Shown here piece by piece: positions 1-8,407 of a stretch of 48,668 bases of DNA. Position 1 is the stretch's first letter. Each line of letters begins with the position of its first letter. The DNA is from CAYVQF01 sp964454015. Lineage in GTDB: Bacteria > Myxococcota_A > Bradymonadia > UBA4248. The stretch covers positions 1 to 48,668 of the forward strand of contig CAYVQF010000044.1 in NCBI GenBank assembly GCA_964454015.1, in the 5' to 3' direction. Below the pieces are notes generated by a model. That model was given only the letters and a program-made list of their open reading frames with translations. It was not told where the DNA came from and ran no database searches. Both the position numbers and the translations under genes were made by a program.

Positions 1-34
1 CATGATTCCGGCGCCTTGTCGATCCTCTGGAACT

Positions 35-2389
35 ATGCGCTACACGCTCCTAGGCTTGGGTGTGCTGGCGCTGGGCGCGGGCTGCGCCTTCGACGACTCG
101 ACGCTGCAGCGCTGTGACCCCGATGGGGCGTGTGCCGAGGGCTACGTCTGTGAGCCGAGCTTTGGCTTCTGTGTCAAGCGCGACGAAGTGGTGGTGCCGC
201 CCGGCCCCTGTGAGCGATGCAGCGAAGGTGTCGTCTGTTGCAACGATGTCTGCTGTGGCGATGGTGAAGTGTGCTGCGGCGATCAGTGCGTAGAGGAGGC
301 CCAGTGCTGCTTGAGTGAGGTGTGTGAGGGTACGGAGATCTGCTGCGACGGGCGGCTGTGCGTGGAGGCCGACGCGTGTTGCCTCGACGTCGAGAGCAAC
401 GTCGAGGTGGCCGTGGACCTTTTGCACGACCGCAACAACTGTGGCGTCTGTGGGGTGCGATGTAACGAGAAAGAGCATTGTGTGACCGGTGCCTGTGTGT
501 GCCGCTCGCCCTGGGACACCTGTGGGGATGACGAGCGCTGCGGCACGGATATCAGCGGCGACCGAGATCACTGTGGTGCCTGTGATCGGAGCTGTGGCGA
601 GGGCGGGAGCTGCGTCAACTCGAGCTGCGCCTGCGGTCCGAATTTCCTCATGTGCCCTGGCGCTGCCAGCGTGTGCGTCGACGCCTTGAACGACCCCGAT
701 CACTGTGGTGCTTGTGGCAACGCCTGTGTCGATCGCTGTGTTGGCGGTGTGTGTCGCTGTGGCGATGTGGTGTGTTCTGGTGGTCAGGGTTGCTGTGCGA
801 GTGGCGGCGGCCTGAGCTGTACCGACCTGGACTCGGTCGTCAACTGTGGCGGCTGTGGGGTGCGCTGCGGCGTGGGCGAAGCGTGTGTGGATGGCGCCTG
901 TCGTTGCAACGGTTTGCCGGCCTGCGGCGAAGGCCTGGAGTGTTGCGCTCGAGACGGCCAGGTGGCCTGTCGCGCCGCCAACGACTGCAACTGTGGCGAT
1001 GGGTCCTTCTCCTGTACTGGCGGCCAGATCTGCTGCGGTGTGACTTGTGTCGATGTCATGTCCGACGGCGATCACTGCGGTAGCTGCGGGCGCCGCTGCG
1101 AAGGGGAGCAGGTATGCTTGGGTGGGGCCTGCGGGTGCAGCGCTGGGGTCGCCTGCACTGATGATGGCGTCATCCGCTGCGTGGACACCAGCAACAGCGT
1201 CACCCATTGCGGCGGCTGTGGCTTGAACTGTGCCCAGCACCCCAACGTGGCATCGGCGGAGTGTGTGTCTGGTACTTGTCGCTACGCTTGCCAGCCTGGC
1301 TTTGGCGACTGCCTGCGCACCCCAGATCAGCCCGGCTGTGAGACCGTGCTGGCGACGAACGTGACCCACTGTGGCGGATGTGGCCAGACCTGCTCGAGCC
1401 AGAACGCTACCCATGTGCAATGCGCGGGCGGGATCTGCAGCGGGACCTGCTCGCCTGGCTGGGGCAACTGCGACAACGATTGGGGCACCGGCTGTGAGAC
1501 GCCATTGACCTCGCTCGCCAACTGCGGTGCCTGCGGCCAGAGCTGTCCGGCCTACCCCCACGCCCAGAGCGTCTGTGATGGGGGGCAGTGCAGCATGGTT
1601 TGCAACCCAGGGCGCATCGACTGCAACAACGACCCCGCTGATGGCTGCGAGGCCACCACCTGTCGCACCCTTAACAACCTGCTTTTACTCTACAACCTCG
1701 CCCATGACGGCAGCAACTCGAGCAACAACCGCGCGCCGGCGGCGACGGCTCTGGCCAACAGCACGTTGATCGTCAAGCCAGTCACCCACCCCAACCTCCA
1801 AGACTGGGCGTGGCTCAACCCCGGTGGGCACACCATTAGGCGCGACGGCTTAGTGAGCAAGCAGCCCGTGGTGCGCTTCAACACGGCGGCCACGGACGCT
1901 GCCTTGGTCACGGCCCTCAAGGCCGGGACGGGGTTCAGTGTCGAGGTGTGGGTTCAGGCCGAGGAGGAGAACCCCCCCAACAAACCGGCGCGTATCGTGG
2001 CGATCACCGAGAGCAACGATAGGAGCAAGCAGTCTTTTTTCCTCGGCCAGAACAACGTCGGGCATGGTGAGGTGCGCCTGAGAGTGGGCGCGGATAACGC
2101 CACGGAGGTGACCGCCGACGGGCTCTTCCCGCTCAACACCAAGGTGCACGTGGTGGTGACCTACGACGGCACCTGGGTGCGCATCTACAAAGACGGCGAT
2201 CTTTTCAAATCGGAGTCGCGCTCGGGTAGCCTCAGCGGCTGGAGTACGGCTCACAAGTTCAGCCTCTTCAACTCGCCTGAGGGCGGCTTTTTGTGGCTGG
2301 GACGCCTTTATCTGGTGGCGATCTATGGCGACGTTTTGACAGCGACAGAGGTCAGAACGAACTTCGAGCGCGGACACGATCCGCTTTAG
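35..2389 (+). CDS. Cys-rich repeat lipoprotein with LamG-like C-terminus (copy 1)
   Basis: Predicted secreted lipoprotein of 784 residues. I chose the ATG at 35 because it begins a clean lipoprotein signal (Arg, a hydrophobic run, then a Gly-Ala-Gly-Cys lipobox at about residue 17); an in-frame ATG at position 2 would put extra residues ahead of it. Residues ~25-540 are a long series of Cys-rich modules of the type HCGACGxxC / NCGGCGxxC, which probably form small disulfide-bonded knots outside the cell. The last ~230 residues have no Cys repeats and look like a concanavalin-A/LamG-type beta-sandwich (motifs FSVEVWVQ, HVVVTYDG, WLGRLYLVAIYG). The next gene is a paralogue of the same design 12 bp downstream, so the two are probably co-transcribed. 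A carbohydrate- or protein-binding surface role is inference. Confidence 0.85.
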   Translation: MRYTLLGLGVLALGAGCAFDDSTLQRCDPDGACAEGYVCEPSFGFCVKRDEVVVPPGPCERCSEGVVCCNDVCCGDGEVCCGDQCVEEAQCCLSEVCEGTEICCDGRLCVEADACCLDVESNVEVAVDLLHDRNNCGVCGVRCNEKEHCVTGACVCRSPWDTCGDDERCGTDISGDRDHCGACDRSCGEGGSCVNSSCACGPNFLMCPGAASVCVDALNDPDHCGACGNACVDRCVGGVCRCGDVVCSGGQGCCASGGGLSCTDLDSVVNCGGCGVRCGVGEACVDGACRCNGLPACGEGLECCARDGQVACRAANDCNCGDGSFSCTGGQICCGVTCVDVMSDGDHCGSCGRRCEGEQVCLGGACGCSAGVACTDDGVIRCVDTSNSVTHCGGCGLNCAQHPNVASAECVSGTCRYACQPGFGDCLRTPDQPGCETVLATNVTHCGGCGQTCSSQNATHVQCAGGICSGTCSPGWGNCDNDWGTGCETPLTSLANCGACGQSCPAYPHAQSVCDGGQCSMVCNPGRIDCNNDPADGCEATTCRTLNNLLLLYNLAHDGSNSSNNRAPAATALANSTLIVKPVTHPNLQDWAWLNPGGHTIRRDGLVSKQPVVRFNTAATDAALVTALKAGTGFSVEVWVQAEEENPPNKPARIVAITESNDRSKQSFFLGQNNVGHGEVRLRVGADNATEVTADGLFPLNTKVHVVVTYDGTWVRIYKDGDLFKSESRSGSLSGWSTAHKFSLFNSPEGGFLWLGRLYLVAIYGDVLTATEVRTNFERGHDPL

Positions 2390-2401
2390 TGAGAACAGCC
2401 C

Positions 2402-4795
2402 ATGAAGAAGGCGTGGCTAGGCATTGGTCTCGTGGCGCTCCTGTTGGCGAGCTGCTCCTTCGACACGTCGTCGCTGGATGCGCGCCGCTGCGAGAGCGAT
2501 GCCGACTGCGATCAACCCAACGAGTATTGCGGCGCTTGGGGCCTGTGTGAGCGGCGCGACGGCGCTGAGGTGGTCGACCAGCCTTGCGATGGGCGCTGTG
2601 CTGGCACCGAGATCTGTTGTGAAGGCGTGCGCTGTGTGCCCACCGAGCAGTGCTGTGAGGGGCTCGTTCTCTGTGACGGAGAAGGGCAGGGGTGCTGTGG
2701 TGACGCATGCGTTGCCCAGGAACGCTGCTGCGGTGGCGAGGAAAGCAACCTGGAGGACGACCCGGAGAACTGCGGTGCCTGTGGGAACCAGTGCGCCGCC
2801 GTCGAGATCTGTGTCACAGGCCGCTGTACTTGCCCAGCCGGCTTGGTCACCTGTGATCCGTCCGCCCCCTGCGCGGTGAATCTCTCTGAGCATCCTGCGC
2901 ATTGTGGTGCCTGCAATGTGGTCTGTGGTGCCGGGGGCGTGTGTCAGGGCGGTTCCTGTGTCTGCGATCGCTATCGCACCTACTGCGAGGGGAACCCCGG
3001 CTTGTGTGGGACGGAACTCTTGAGTGACGATGCGCATTGTGGCGCCTGTGGCCAGGCTTGCCCCGACGCCAGCGGGTGCGTTGCGGGACAGTGCCGTTGC
3101 GGCGCGTCCATCTGTGGTCCCGGTCAGCGCTGTTGCGACTGGGGGGGGAGCCCGACCTGCACGGCTGTCGACACGGTGCAGAACTGCGGCGCCTGCGGCC
3201 GGAGCTGCTATCCAGGCGAACGCTGCCAGGGGGGCTATTGTGTATGCGGCGACGCCGATCCGGTGCAAACCTGTAACGCCGAACAGCGCTGTTGTGATGG
3301 CGCCTGTGTGGGGCGCGACGAGGTCTGCCCCTGCGGTGATGCCGTGGACGGTTGTGCCGAAGGTTGGTGGTGTTGCTTCGCCAGCGGCGGCCAGGAGCAG
3401 TGCGTGAACATCGACGCCGACGCCGAGCACTGTGGGGCGTGTGGTAACGTCTGTGAGTCACCTCTGGTGTGCCGCGCTAGCGCCTGCCGCTGCCCCGATC
3501 CTGAATGGCCCGATCTCTGTTGGTCCGACACGGGGGCGCCCGTATGTAGATCCTTGGCCACGGACACGGCCAACTGCGGCGCCTGTGGCGTCGATTGCAC
3601 CACCCATGAGCGTGCCCTCGCCGCGGGCACGCGCTGCGAGGGCAGCCTCTGTGTCTACGCTTGCGAAGAGAACTACGGGCACTGTGATCCCCTCGCCCTT
3701 GGGTGCACCACGGCGCTGCTCAGCGATGAGGAACACTGTGGCCTGTGCGACTTGAATTGCCGCGGTCCCCACATGATCGTCAGTGAAGAGCCCCCCTGTG
3801 TGGATGGGGTGTGCCGCTTCACCTGTGAGACGCAGTGGGGCGATTGCGACGCGGACCTGCGCAACGGCTGTGAGCAGGATCTGCGGGAGAGCATGACGCA
3901 TTGCGGCGCCTGTGGCCAAGCCTGCGTGCTGGCCAACGCGACGTCGCGCTGTCGCAATGCAGAGTGCGAGATCGTCGCCTGTGACCAGGGCTTCTTCGAC
4001 TGCGACGGCGTCGACGCCAACGGCTGTGAGTCCACTGCGGCGTGCACCCGGGTGAGCAACGGTTTGTTGCTGCTCTATACCTTTCGCGAAGGGACCGGGG
4101 TAACCACCTCCGATAGGGCCGGCCGGCTGAGCAACGCCTCCCTGCGTTTTGGCCGGGCCGAAGACATTTGGCGGAGCGCGTCGGGGTGGGCGTGGATGAG
4201 TCCCCAGGGCGTCGATGTGTCCAGCCGCGACAGCGATAGCGAAAAGCAGGTCATCGCCCGCATGGAGAACGGGTCGACCACGGTCAACGTCACCAACGCT
4301 GTCAGGACGGCCGAGAGCTTTAGCTTGGAGTTGTGGCTGGAAACGCGAGAGGCATCGCCACCCAGTGGGCGACTCGCCCGGATCATGGGTATCCAGCTCG
4401 ACAACGACTATTTCAATTTCCTACTCATGCAAGGGTCGTCTTCGCAGTTCAGGATTTGGATACGCACGAGCACTAGCTATTACAACGATCGGGCCATCGA
4501 CAGCTTTTTTACCGTGGGGACCCTGCACCATGTGGTGGTGGTCTTCCGCAAGCCCCCCAGCGAGGGCCCTAATGTTTTCGTCTACCGCGACGGTGTTGAG
4601 GTGTTTTCGTACCGCGTCAACAGCACTCTCAGCGGTTGGAGCACCAACAGCGCCCACTATTTCAGTCTATTGAACCGGATTGGCAGCGGCAACCGCGGTT
4701 GGCTGGGGAAGCTGTATTTGAGCGCCGTCTACGACCGGGCGCTCACGCCGAGCGAGGTGCGGCGCAACCACGGCGCCGGCTACGCGCTGCCTTGA
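2402..4795 (+). CDS. Cys-rich repeat lipoprotein with LamG-like C-terminus (copy 2)
   Basis: Paralogue of the upstream gene, 797 residues. It starts with a Lys-rich n-region, a hydrophobic run and a Leu-Ala-Ser-Cys lipobox at about residue 18. Cys-rich modules with the signature HCGACGxxC recur to about residue 545. A LamG-like domain follows (FSLELWLE, HHVVVVFRK, WLGKLYLSAVYDRALTPSEV), matching the end of copy 1 motif by motif but clearly diverged, so the duplication is old. It starts 12 bp after its neighbour stops and there is no obvious terminator between them. Tandem, diverged, surface-anchored adhesin-like proteins are common in predatory and gliding delta-type bacteria; the ligand is unknown. 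Confidence 0.85.
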   Translation: MKKAWLGIGLVALLLASCSFDTSSLDARRCESDADCDQPNEYCGAWGLCERRDGAEVVDQPCDGRCAGTEICCEGVRCVPTEQCCEGLVLCDGEGQGCCGDACVAQERCCGGEESNLEDDPENCGACGNQCAAVEICVTGRCTCPAGLVTCDPSAPCAVNLSEHPAHCGACNVVCGAGGVCQGGSCVCDRYRTYCEGNPGLCGTELLSDDAHCGACGQACPDASGCVAGQCRCGASICGPGQRCCDWGGSPTCTAVDTVQNCGACGRSCYPGERCQGGYCVCGDADPVQTCNAEQRCCDGACVGRDEVCPCGDAVDGCAEGWWCCFASGGQEQCVNIDADAEHCGACGNVCESPLVCRASACRCPDPEWPDLCWSDTGAPVCRSLATDTANCGACGVDCTTHERALAAGTRCEGSLCVYACEENYGHCDPLALGCTTALLSDEEHCGLCDLNCRGPHMIVSEEPPCVDGVCRFTCETQWGDCDADLRNGCEQDLRESMTHCGACGQACVLANATSRCRNAECEIVACDQGFFDCDGVDANGCESTAACTRVSNGLLLLYTFREGTGVTTSDRAGRLSNASLRFGRAEDIWRSASGWAWMSPQGVDVSSRDSDSEKQVIARMENGSTTVNVTNAVRTAESFSLELWLETREASPPSGRLARIMGIQLDNDYFNFLLMQGSSSQFRIWIRTSTSYYNDRAIDSFFTVGTLHHVVVVFRKPPSEGPNVFVYRDGVEVFSYRVNSTLSGWSTNSAHYFSLLNRIGSGNRGWLGKLYLSAVYDRALTPSEVRRNHGAGYALP

Positions 4796-4800
4796 GGGTG

Positions 4801-4814
4801 GTGGCACGGGCCAC
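4801..4814. terminator. Short hairpin between convergent genes
   Basis: A 5-bp perfect stem (GTGGC / GCCAC) with a 4-nt loop lies in the 25-bp gap between the converging Cys-rich lipoprotein and TolB genes. It lacks a T-tract on either strand, so a terminator role is only suggested by its position. Confidence 0.25.
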
Positions 4815-4820
4815 TTGGGA

Positions 4821-6230
4821 CTAGCGCTGCCACACGGGGGTGCGCAGGCCTGGGTTCTCGCTGAGGCGGGTCTGCCAGCGGCCGTCGGCGCTCATGATGT
4901 AGAGGCGCGGCTGCCGCCCGTCGCGGGTGGACTGGAAGACCAGGTAGCGGCCGTCGGGTGACCAGGTGGGCTCCTCGTTGTGGCCCTGGTCCTGGGTGAG
5001 GCGGATGATGTCGCCGTTCTGGGTGTTGACGGTAAAAATGTCGAAGACATTGCGTTCGTCGCGGGCGGTGAAGGCCACCCGATCGCCCTTGGGAGACCAC
5101 TCGGGGGTGGTGTTGTAGTTGCCGACCCAGGTGAGGCGGCGCATGTTGGTGCCGTCGGCTTGGACCGTATAGATCTGGGGGCGGCCCGATTGATCCGAGA
5201 CGAAGGCGAGCTGGTTGCAGCCCGGTGCCCACGAGGGGGAGGTCTGGATAGAGTCGGGGAGGTTGGTGACCCGGGTCACTTCACTGCCGTCGAGCTTCAT
5301 GGTGTAGATTTCCGGGTTCTCGCCCATGGAGACGGTCAAGGCGAGGAGGCCGCGGGAGGGGCAGTAATCCATGCCGCTGCTCCAGCCAGGGAAATCGGTG
5401 ATTTGGCTCTCTTCGCCGTCTTGGAAGAGGTAGGCGAAGTCTCCTTCATCGGCCAAGCGAGTGTAGAGGATGGCGTTGGCCGGGCCCCAGGTGGGCAGGA
5501 TGTTGAGACCTTCGGGGACCTTGTAGCCGGAGATGCTGCCGCCGTCGCTCTCCATGGATTGAATACGGCGGGTGTGTCCGGCGCCGGGCGCGCTGTAGAG
5601 GATGCGGGAGCCAAAGACCCCGCGCTCGCCGGTGTAGTGCTCGATGACGGCGTTGACGAAGTCGTGGACGATGCGGCGATGGCTGCCGATGCGGGCGGTG
5701 CTCGGGGTCCAGTTGAGCTTGATCTGGCGGCCGGCGTCGACGTCGAAGAGCTTGAGGTCGATCTCGACGGTGGTGCCATCGCTGCGATAGGTGCCTTTGA
5801 CCACGGCGGCGGCGCCGACCATGTACCAGCCGTCGAAGTTGACGCTGCTGGTGGTCATGCCGTCGCGTTGGAGGTCGACCAGGCCGCCGTAGGTGTCGAT
5901 GGGGGGGACCTCGAAGAGGCCGCTGATTTCGAAGTTGCGCCGGATGATGGCGGCGATCTCTCGCCCCATCTCGTTGGGGTCGTCGGCTTCGGCGAGGGAG
6001 ACGGCGTCGGGGACGGCGATGGGGATGCGCATCGGCGGTCCGCCGGGGACGACGGTGATGAGGCTCAGGGGGTCGACGAGGCTTTTACCTGCCGCAGGTG
6101 TGGCCTCAGGCGGGTTGGGCTGCGTTTCTTCTTGGGCCCAGAGTGGGTGGCTGCCAGCGGTGAGGGCGAGGCAGGCGATGGAGCAAGCGAGGAGGGTTGC
6201 GCCAAAGCGCCAAGTGAACGTTCGCAGCAC
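4821..6230 (-). CDS. tolB: TolB-family beta-propeller protein (second copy)
   Basis: Periplasmic TolB-like protein of 469 residues. Signal peptide about 1-32 (cleavage near LWA-Q), then the TolB N-terminal domain (RIPIAVPDAVSL..., an FEISGLFEV segment typical of the family), then WD40-like propeller blades with repeated PxWxPxG / IYxMxxDGS motifs from ~220 to the end. TolB binds Pal and takes part in the Tol-Pal system that keeps the outer membrane attached during constriction. It is the last gene of the minus-strand tol cluster, 62 bp after pal. The same cluster already has a tolB ahead of pal, so this is a second, diverged copy; both keep the domain order and similar length, so neither looks like a relic. 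Division of labour between them is unknown. Confidence 0.9.
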   Translation of the reverse strand: MLRTFTWRFGATLLACSIACLALTAGSHPLWAQEETQPNPPEATPAAGKSLVDPLSLITVVPGGPPMRIPIAVPDAVSLAEADDPNEMGREIAAIIRRNFEISGLFEVPPIDTYGGLVDLQRDGMTTSSVNFDGWYMVGAAAVVKGTYRSDGTTVEIDLKLFDVDAGRQIKLNWTPSTARIGSHRRIVHDFVNAVIEHYTGERGVFGSRILYSAPGAGHTRRIQSMESDGGSISGYKVPEGLNILPTWGPANAILYTRLADEGDFAYLFQDGEESQITDFPGWSSGMDYCPSRGLLALTVSMGENPEIYTMKLDGSEVTRVTNLPDSIQTSPSWAPGCNQLAFVSDQSGRPQIYTVQADGTNMRRLTWVGNYNTTPEWSPKGDRVAFTARDERNVFDIFTVNTQNGDIIRLTQDQGHNEEPTWSPDGRYLVFQSTRDGRQPRLYIMSADGRWQTRLSENPGLRTPVWQR

Positions 6231-6292
6231 AGGGAGACTCCATGGGGGAGAAGACGCCGGGCCGCAGGGGGCGGTAGGCCGCGGCGGGAGAG

Positions 6293-7039
6293 CTAGTGGG
6301 TCTTGAACTCGGCGCGCCGGTTGAGGGCATGGTCTTGCTCGCGGTCTCCGAAGGCGGCCGGGCGTTCTTTGCCGTAGCCGACGACGGTCATGCGCGGGGC
6401 ATCGACGCCGAGGGTTTGCAGGTATCGCTTGACGCTCTCGCCGCGGCGTTGGCTGAGGGCGATGTTGTATTCGGCGGTGCCGCGGGCGTCGGTGTGTCCT
6501 TCGATGCGCACCTTTTGGGTCTGGTTGTTGAGGAGCCAGCGGGCGTTTTGATCGAGGGTGCGGCGGGAGCCTTCGTTGATACTGGATTCATCGAAGTCAA
6601 AGTAGATGGTTTCGAGAGAGAAGGTCTCCGTCTCGTTGGTGGCGGTCACGTTGTGGACGACGGTCTCCGTGCGGGCTTCGACGGCGCGCAGGGCATTCTT
6701 GCGCCGCTCACACTCTTCGGCGTTGAGCTCGGCGTCGAGCTTGGCTTGTTCGGCCAGGCGTTGGGCGGCTTCGGCCTTGCGCTTGGCTTCGTCGTGGCGA
6801 CCGGCGGCGGCGGCTTCTTGGGCTTCGCGCAACATGCGCTGGGCGGAGTTGTAGGTTTCGGTCGCGCAGTCTTCCGACCACGCGGCGGAGAGGAGGGACT
6901 TCTCCGCCGCGTCAAGGGCCTCCGTGGGTGGTCCCCCACAGGCGCTGATGGCGAGGGTGAGGGCGATGGCGAGGCCGAAGGCGAAGCGGCGACGGCTCAG
7001 CAGACGCAGGGAATAGATGAGAGAGAAGACATGTGACAT
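6293..7039 (-). CDS. pal: Peptidoglycan-associated lipoprotein Pal (OmpA-like)
   Basis: Outer-membrane lipoprotein that anchors the membrane to peptidoglycan. The start at 7039 is supported by a strong ribosome site (GGAGG, 7 nt upstream). Hydrophobic signal ~17-33 and an Ile-Ser-Ala-Cys lipobox with Cys34. Residues ~45-125 are Ala/Glu-rich and probably coiled coil, longer than in the enterobacterial protein (248 aa here). The OmpA C-terminal domain at ~140-245 shows IYFDFDESSI, the EGHTDARGTAEYN segment and the NRRAEF end, which include the residues that hold diaminopimelate. It sits between two tolB genes, 20 bp from the upstream one. Confidence 0.93.
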   Translation of the reverse strand: MSHVFSLIYSLRLLSRRRFAFGLAIALTLAISACGGPPTEALDAAEKSLLSAAWSEDCATETYNSAQRMLREAQEAAAAGRHDEAKRKAEAAQRLAEQAKLDAELNAEECERRKNALRAVEARTETVVHNVTATNETETFSLETIYFDFDESSINEGSRRTLDQNARWLLNNQTQKVRIEGHTDARGTAEYNIALSQRRGESVKRYLQTLGVDAPRMTVVGYGKERPAAFGDREQDHALNRRAEFKTH

Positions 7040-7058
7040 CGAGGTTCCTCCGTGATGA

Positions 7059-8375
7059 TCACCAGCTCCAAGCTGGTGTTTCAAAGCCGCCCGCGTCCGT
7101 GATGGGGGCTTGATAGCGTCCGTCTGCTGTCATGATGAAGAGGCGCGATCCTCCATCGCGGGTGGAGGTGAAGACCAGATAGTTGCCGTCTGGGCTCCAT
7201 GACGCCTCTTCGTTGTTGCCTTGATCTTGAGTGAGGCGTTCGACGTTGCCCGTCTCGAGGTCGAGGACGAAGAGATCGAAGCTATTGTACTCGTCTCGGG
7301 CGGTGAAGGCGATTTTCCCGCCTTTGCGCGACCAGGCCGGGCTGGTGTTGTAGCGTCCGGCCGTGGTCAGGGCGCGGGCGCCAGAGCCGTCGGCGTTCAT
7401 GACGTAGATCTGGGCCGAGCCGCCGCGATTGGAGACGAAGGCGATGCGGCTGCAGTCGGGGGACCAGGCGGGCGAGGTGTCGATCCAGGAGTTGTCGGTG
7501 AGGCGGCGCAGGTCCGAGCCGTCGGCTTTCATGGTGTAGATTTCGGCGTTGTCGTCTTTGGAGAGGGTGAGGGCGATGCGGCCGTTGCCCGGGCAATAGG
7601 CGGCGCCGGTGTTGAGGCCGCTGTGGGAGGAGAGGGTCTTTCGCTCCGAGCCGCTGGCCATGATGAGGTCGGGGTTGTCCCGGTCGTAGGAGGTGTAGAG
7701 GATGGCGCCGTTGGGCCCCCAGGCGGGCAAGATGTTGATGCCCGAGCCGGAGGAGATCTGGGTGATGCCCGTGCCGTCGGTGTAGAGGGAGACCACGTGG
7801 GCGGCGCCGCCGCGCTTGCTTTTGCGGACGGCGAGGATCTGTTGGCCGAAGAAGCCATCGTTGCCGGTGAAGTGCTTGATGACGGCGTTGGCGAAGGCGT
7901 AGACGGCGGGCTTGAAGTTGTCACCGCTGGTGGCGGGAGGGGTGTAGGAGAGCTTGATTTCCTGGTTCTTCAGCACGTCGTAGAGGCGGAGGTCGAGGCG
8001 CAGGTTGGCGCCATCCCGGACGTAGGCGGCCTTGACCAGGACCTCGGCGCCGGAGTTGAACCAGCCGTCGAAGTTGGTTTCGCCGACGGCCAGGCCTTCC
8101 TGGGCGAGGCCCGGGAGGAAGGTGGGCGGAGCGGTGACCTCGAAGATGAGGGCGATCTCGAAGCAGCGGCGTAGGGTCCTGCCGATTTCCACGCCCACTT
8201 GGGCGTCCGCGCCGTCGCGACCGATACCATCGGCGACGGCGATGGGGATGCGCTGGGCTGGCAGGGGATTGACGACGATCTCCTGGGCGCCGGCCATGGG
8301 GGCCGTGGGGCCGGCGAGGAGGAGGAAGAAGAGCGGGGCGAGGAGAAGAGCTGGGGCGCGGTGGCGTTTGGACAT
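7059..8375 (-). CDS. tolB: TolB, Tol-Pal system periplasmic propeller
   Basis: Canonical-position TolB of 438 residues, between the TolA-like gene and pal. The start at 8375 gives a standard signal peptide (MSKRHR..., cleavage near AGA-Q at ~30); longer in-frame starts would run into the upstream gene. N-terminal TolB domain ~35-165 with IPIAVADGIG and CFEIALIFEV, then propeller blades with repeats such as NTSPAW, IYVMNADGSGARALT and EEASWSPDGNYLVFTSTRDGG. The blade motifs are nearly the same as in the second TolB downstream of pal. In the well-studied systems TolB links Pal to TolA. Confidence 0.92.
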   Translation of the reverse strand: MSKRHRAPALLLAPLFFLLLAGPTAPMAGAQEIVVNPLPAQRIPIAVADGIGRDGADAQVGVEIGRTLRRCFEIALIFEVTAPPTFLPGLAQEGLAVGETNFDGWFNSGAEVLVKAAYVRDGANLRLDLRLYDVLKNQEIKLSYTPPATSGDNFKPAVYAFANAVIKHFTGNDGFFGQQILAVRKSKRGGAAHVVSLYTDGTGITQISSGSGINILPAWGPNGAILYTSYDRDNPDLIMASGSERKTLSSHSGLNTGAAYCPGNGRIALTLSKDDNAEIYTMKADGSDLRRLTDNSWIDTSPAWSPDCSRIAFVSNRGGSAQIYVMNADGSGARALTTAGRYNTSPAWSRKGGKIAFTARDEYNSFDLFVLDLETGNVERLTQDQGNNEEASWSPDGNYLVFTSTRDGGSRLFIMTADGRYQAPITDAGGFETPAWSW

Positions 8376-8407
8376 CAGTGCGAATCCATCTTGGAAAAAT
8401 CTGGGCG

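Noticed and set aside
50..1561. Long minus-strand ORF (503 residues) opposite the first Cys-rich gene
   Set aside because: Ala/Thr/His-rich composition is the mirror of the Cys-module codons; no domain, no ribosome site, and the plus-strand protein has a convincing lipoprotein signal and repeats.
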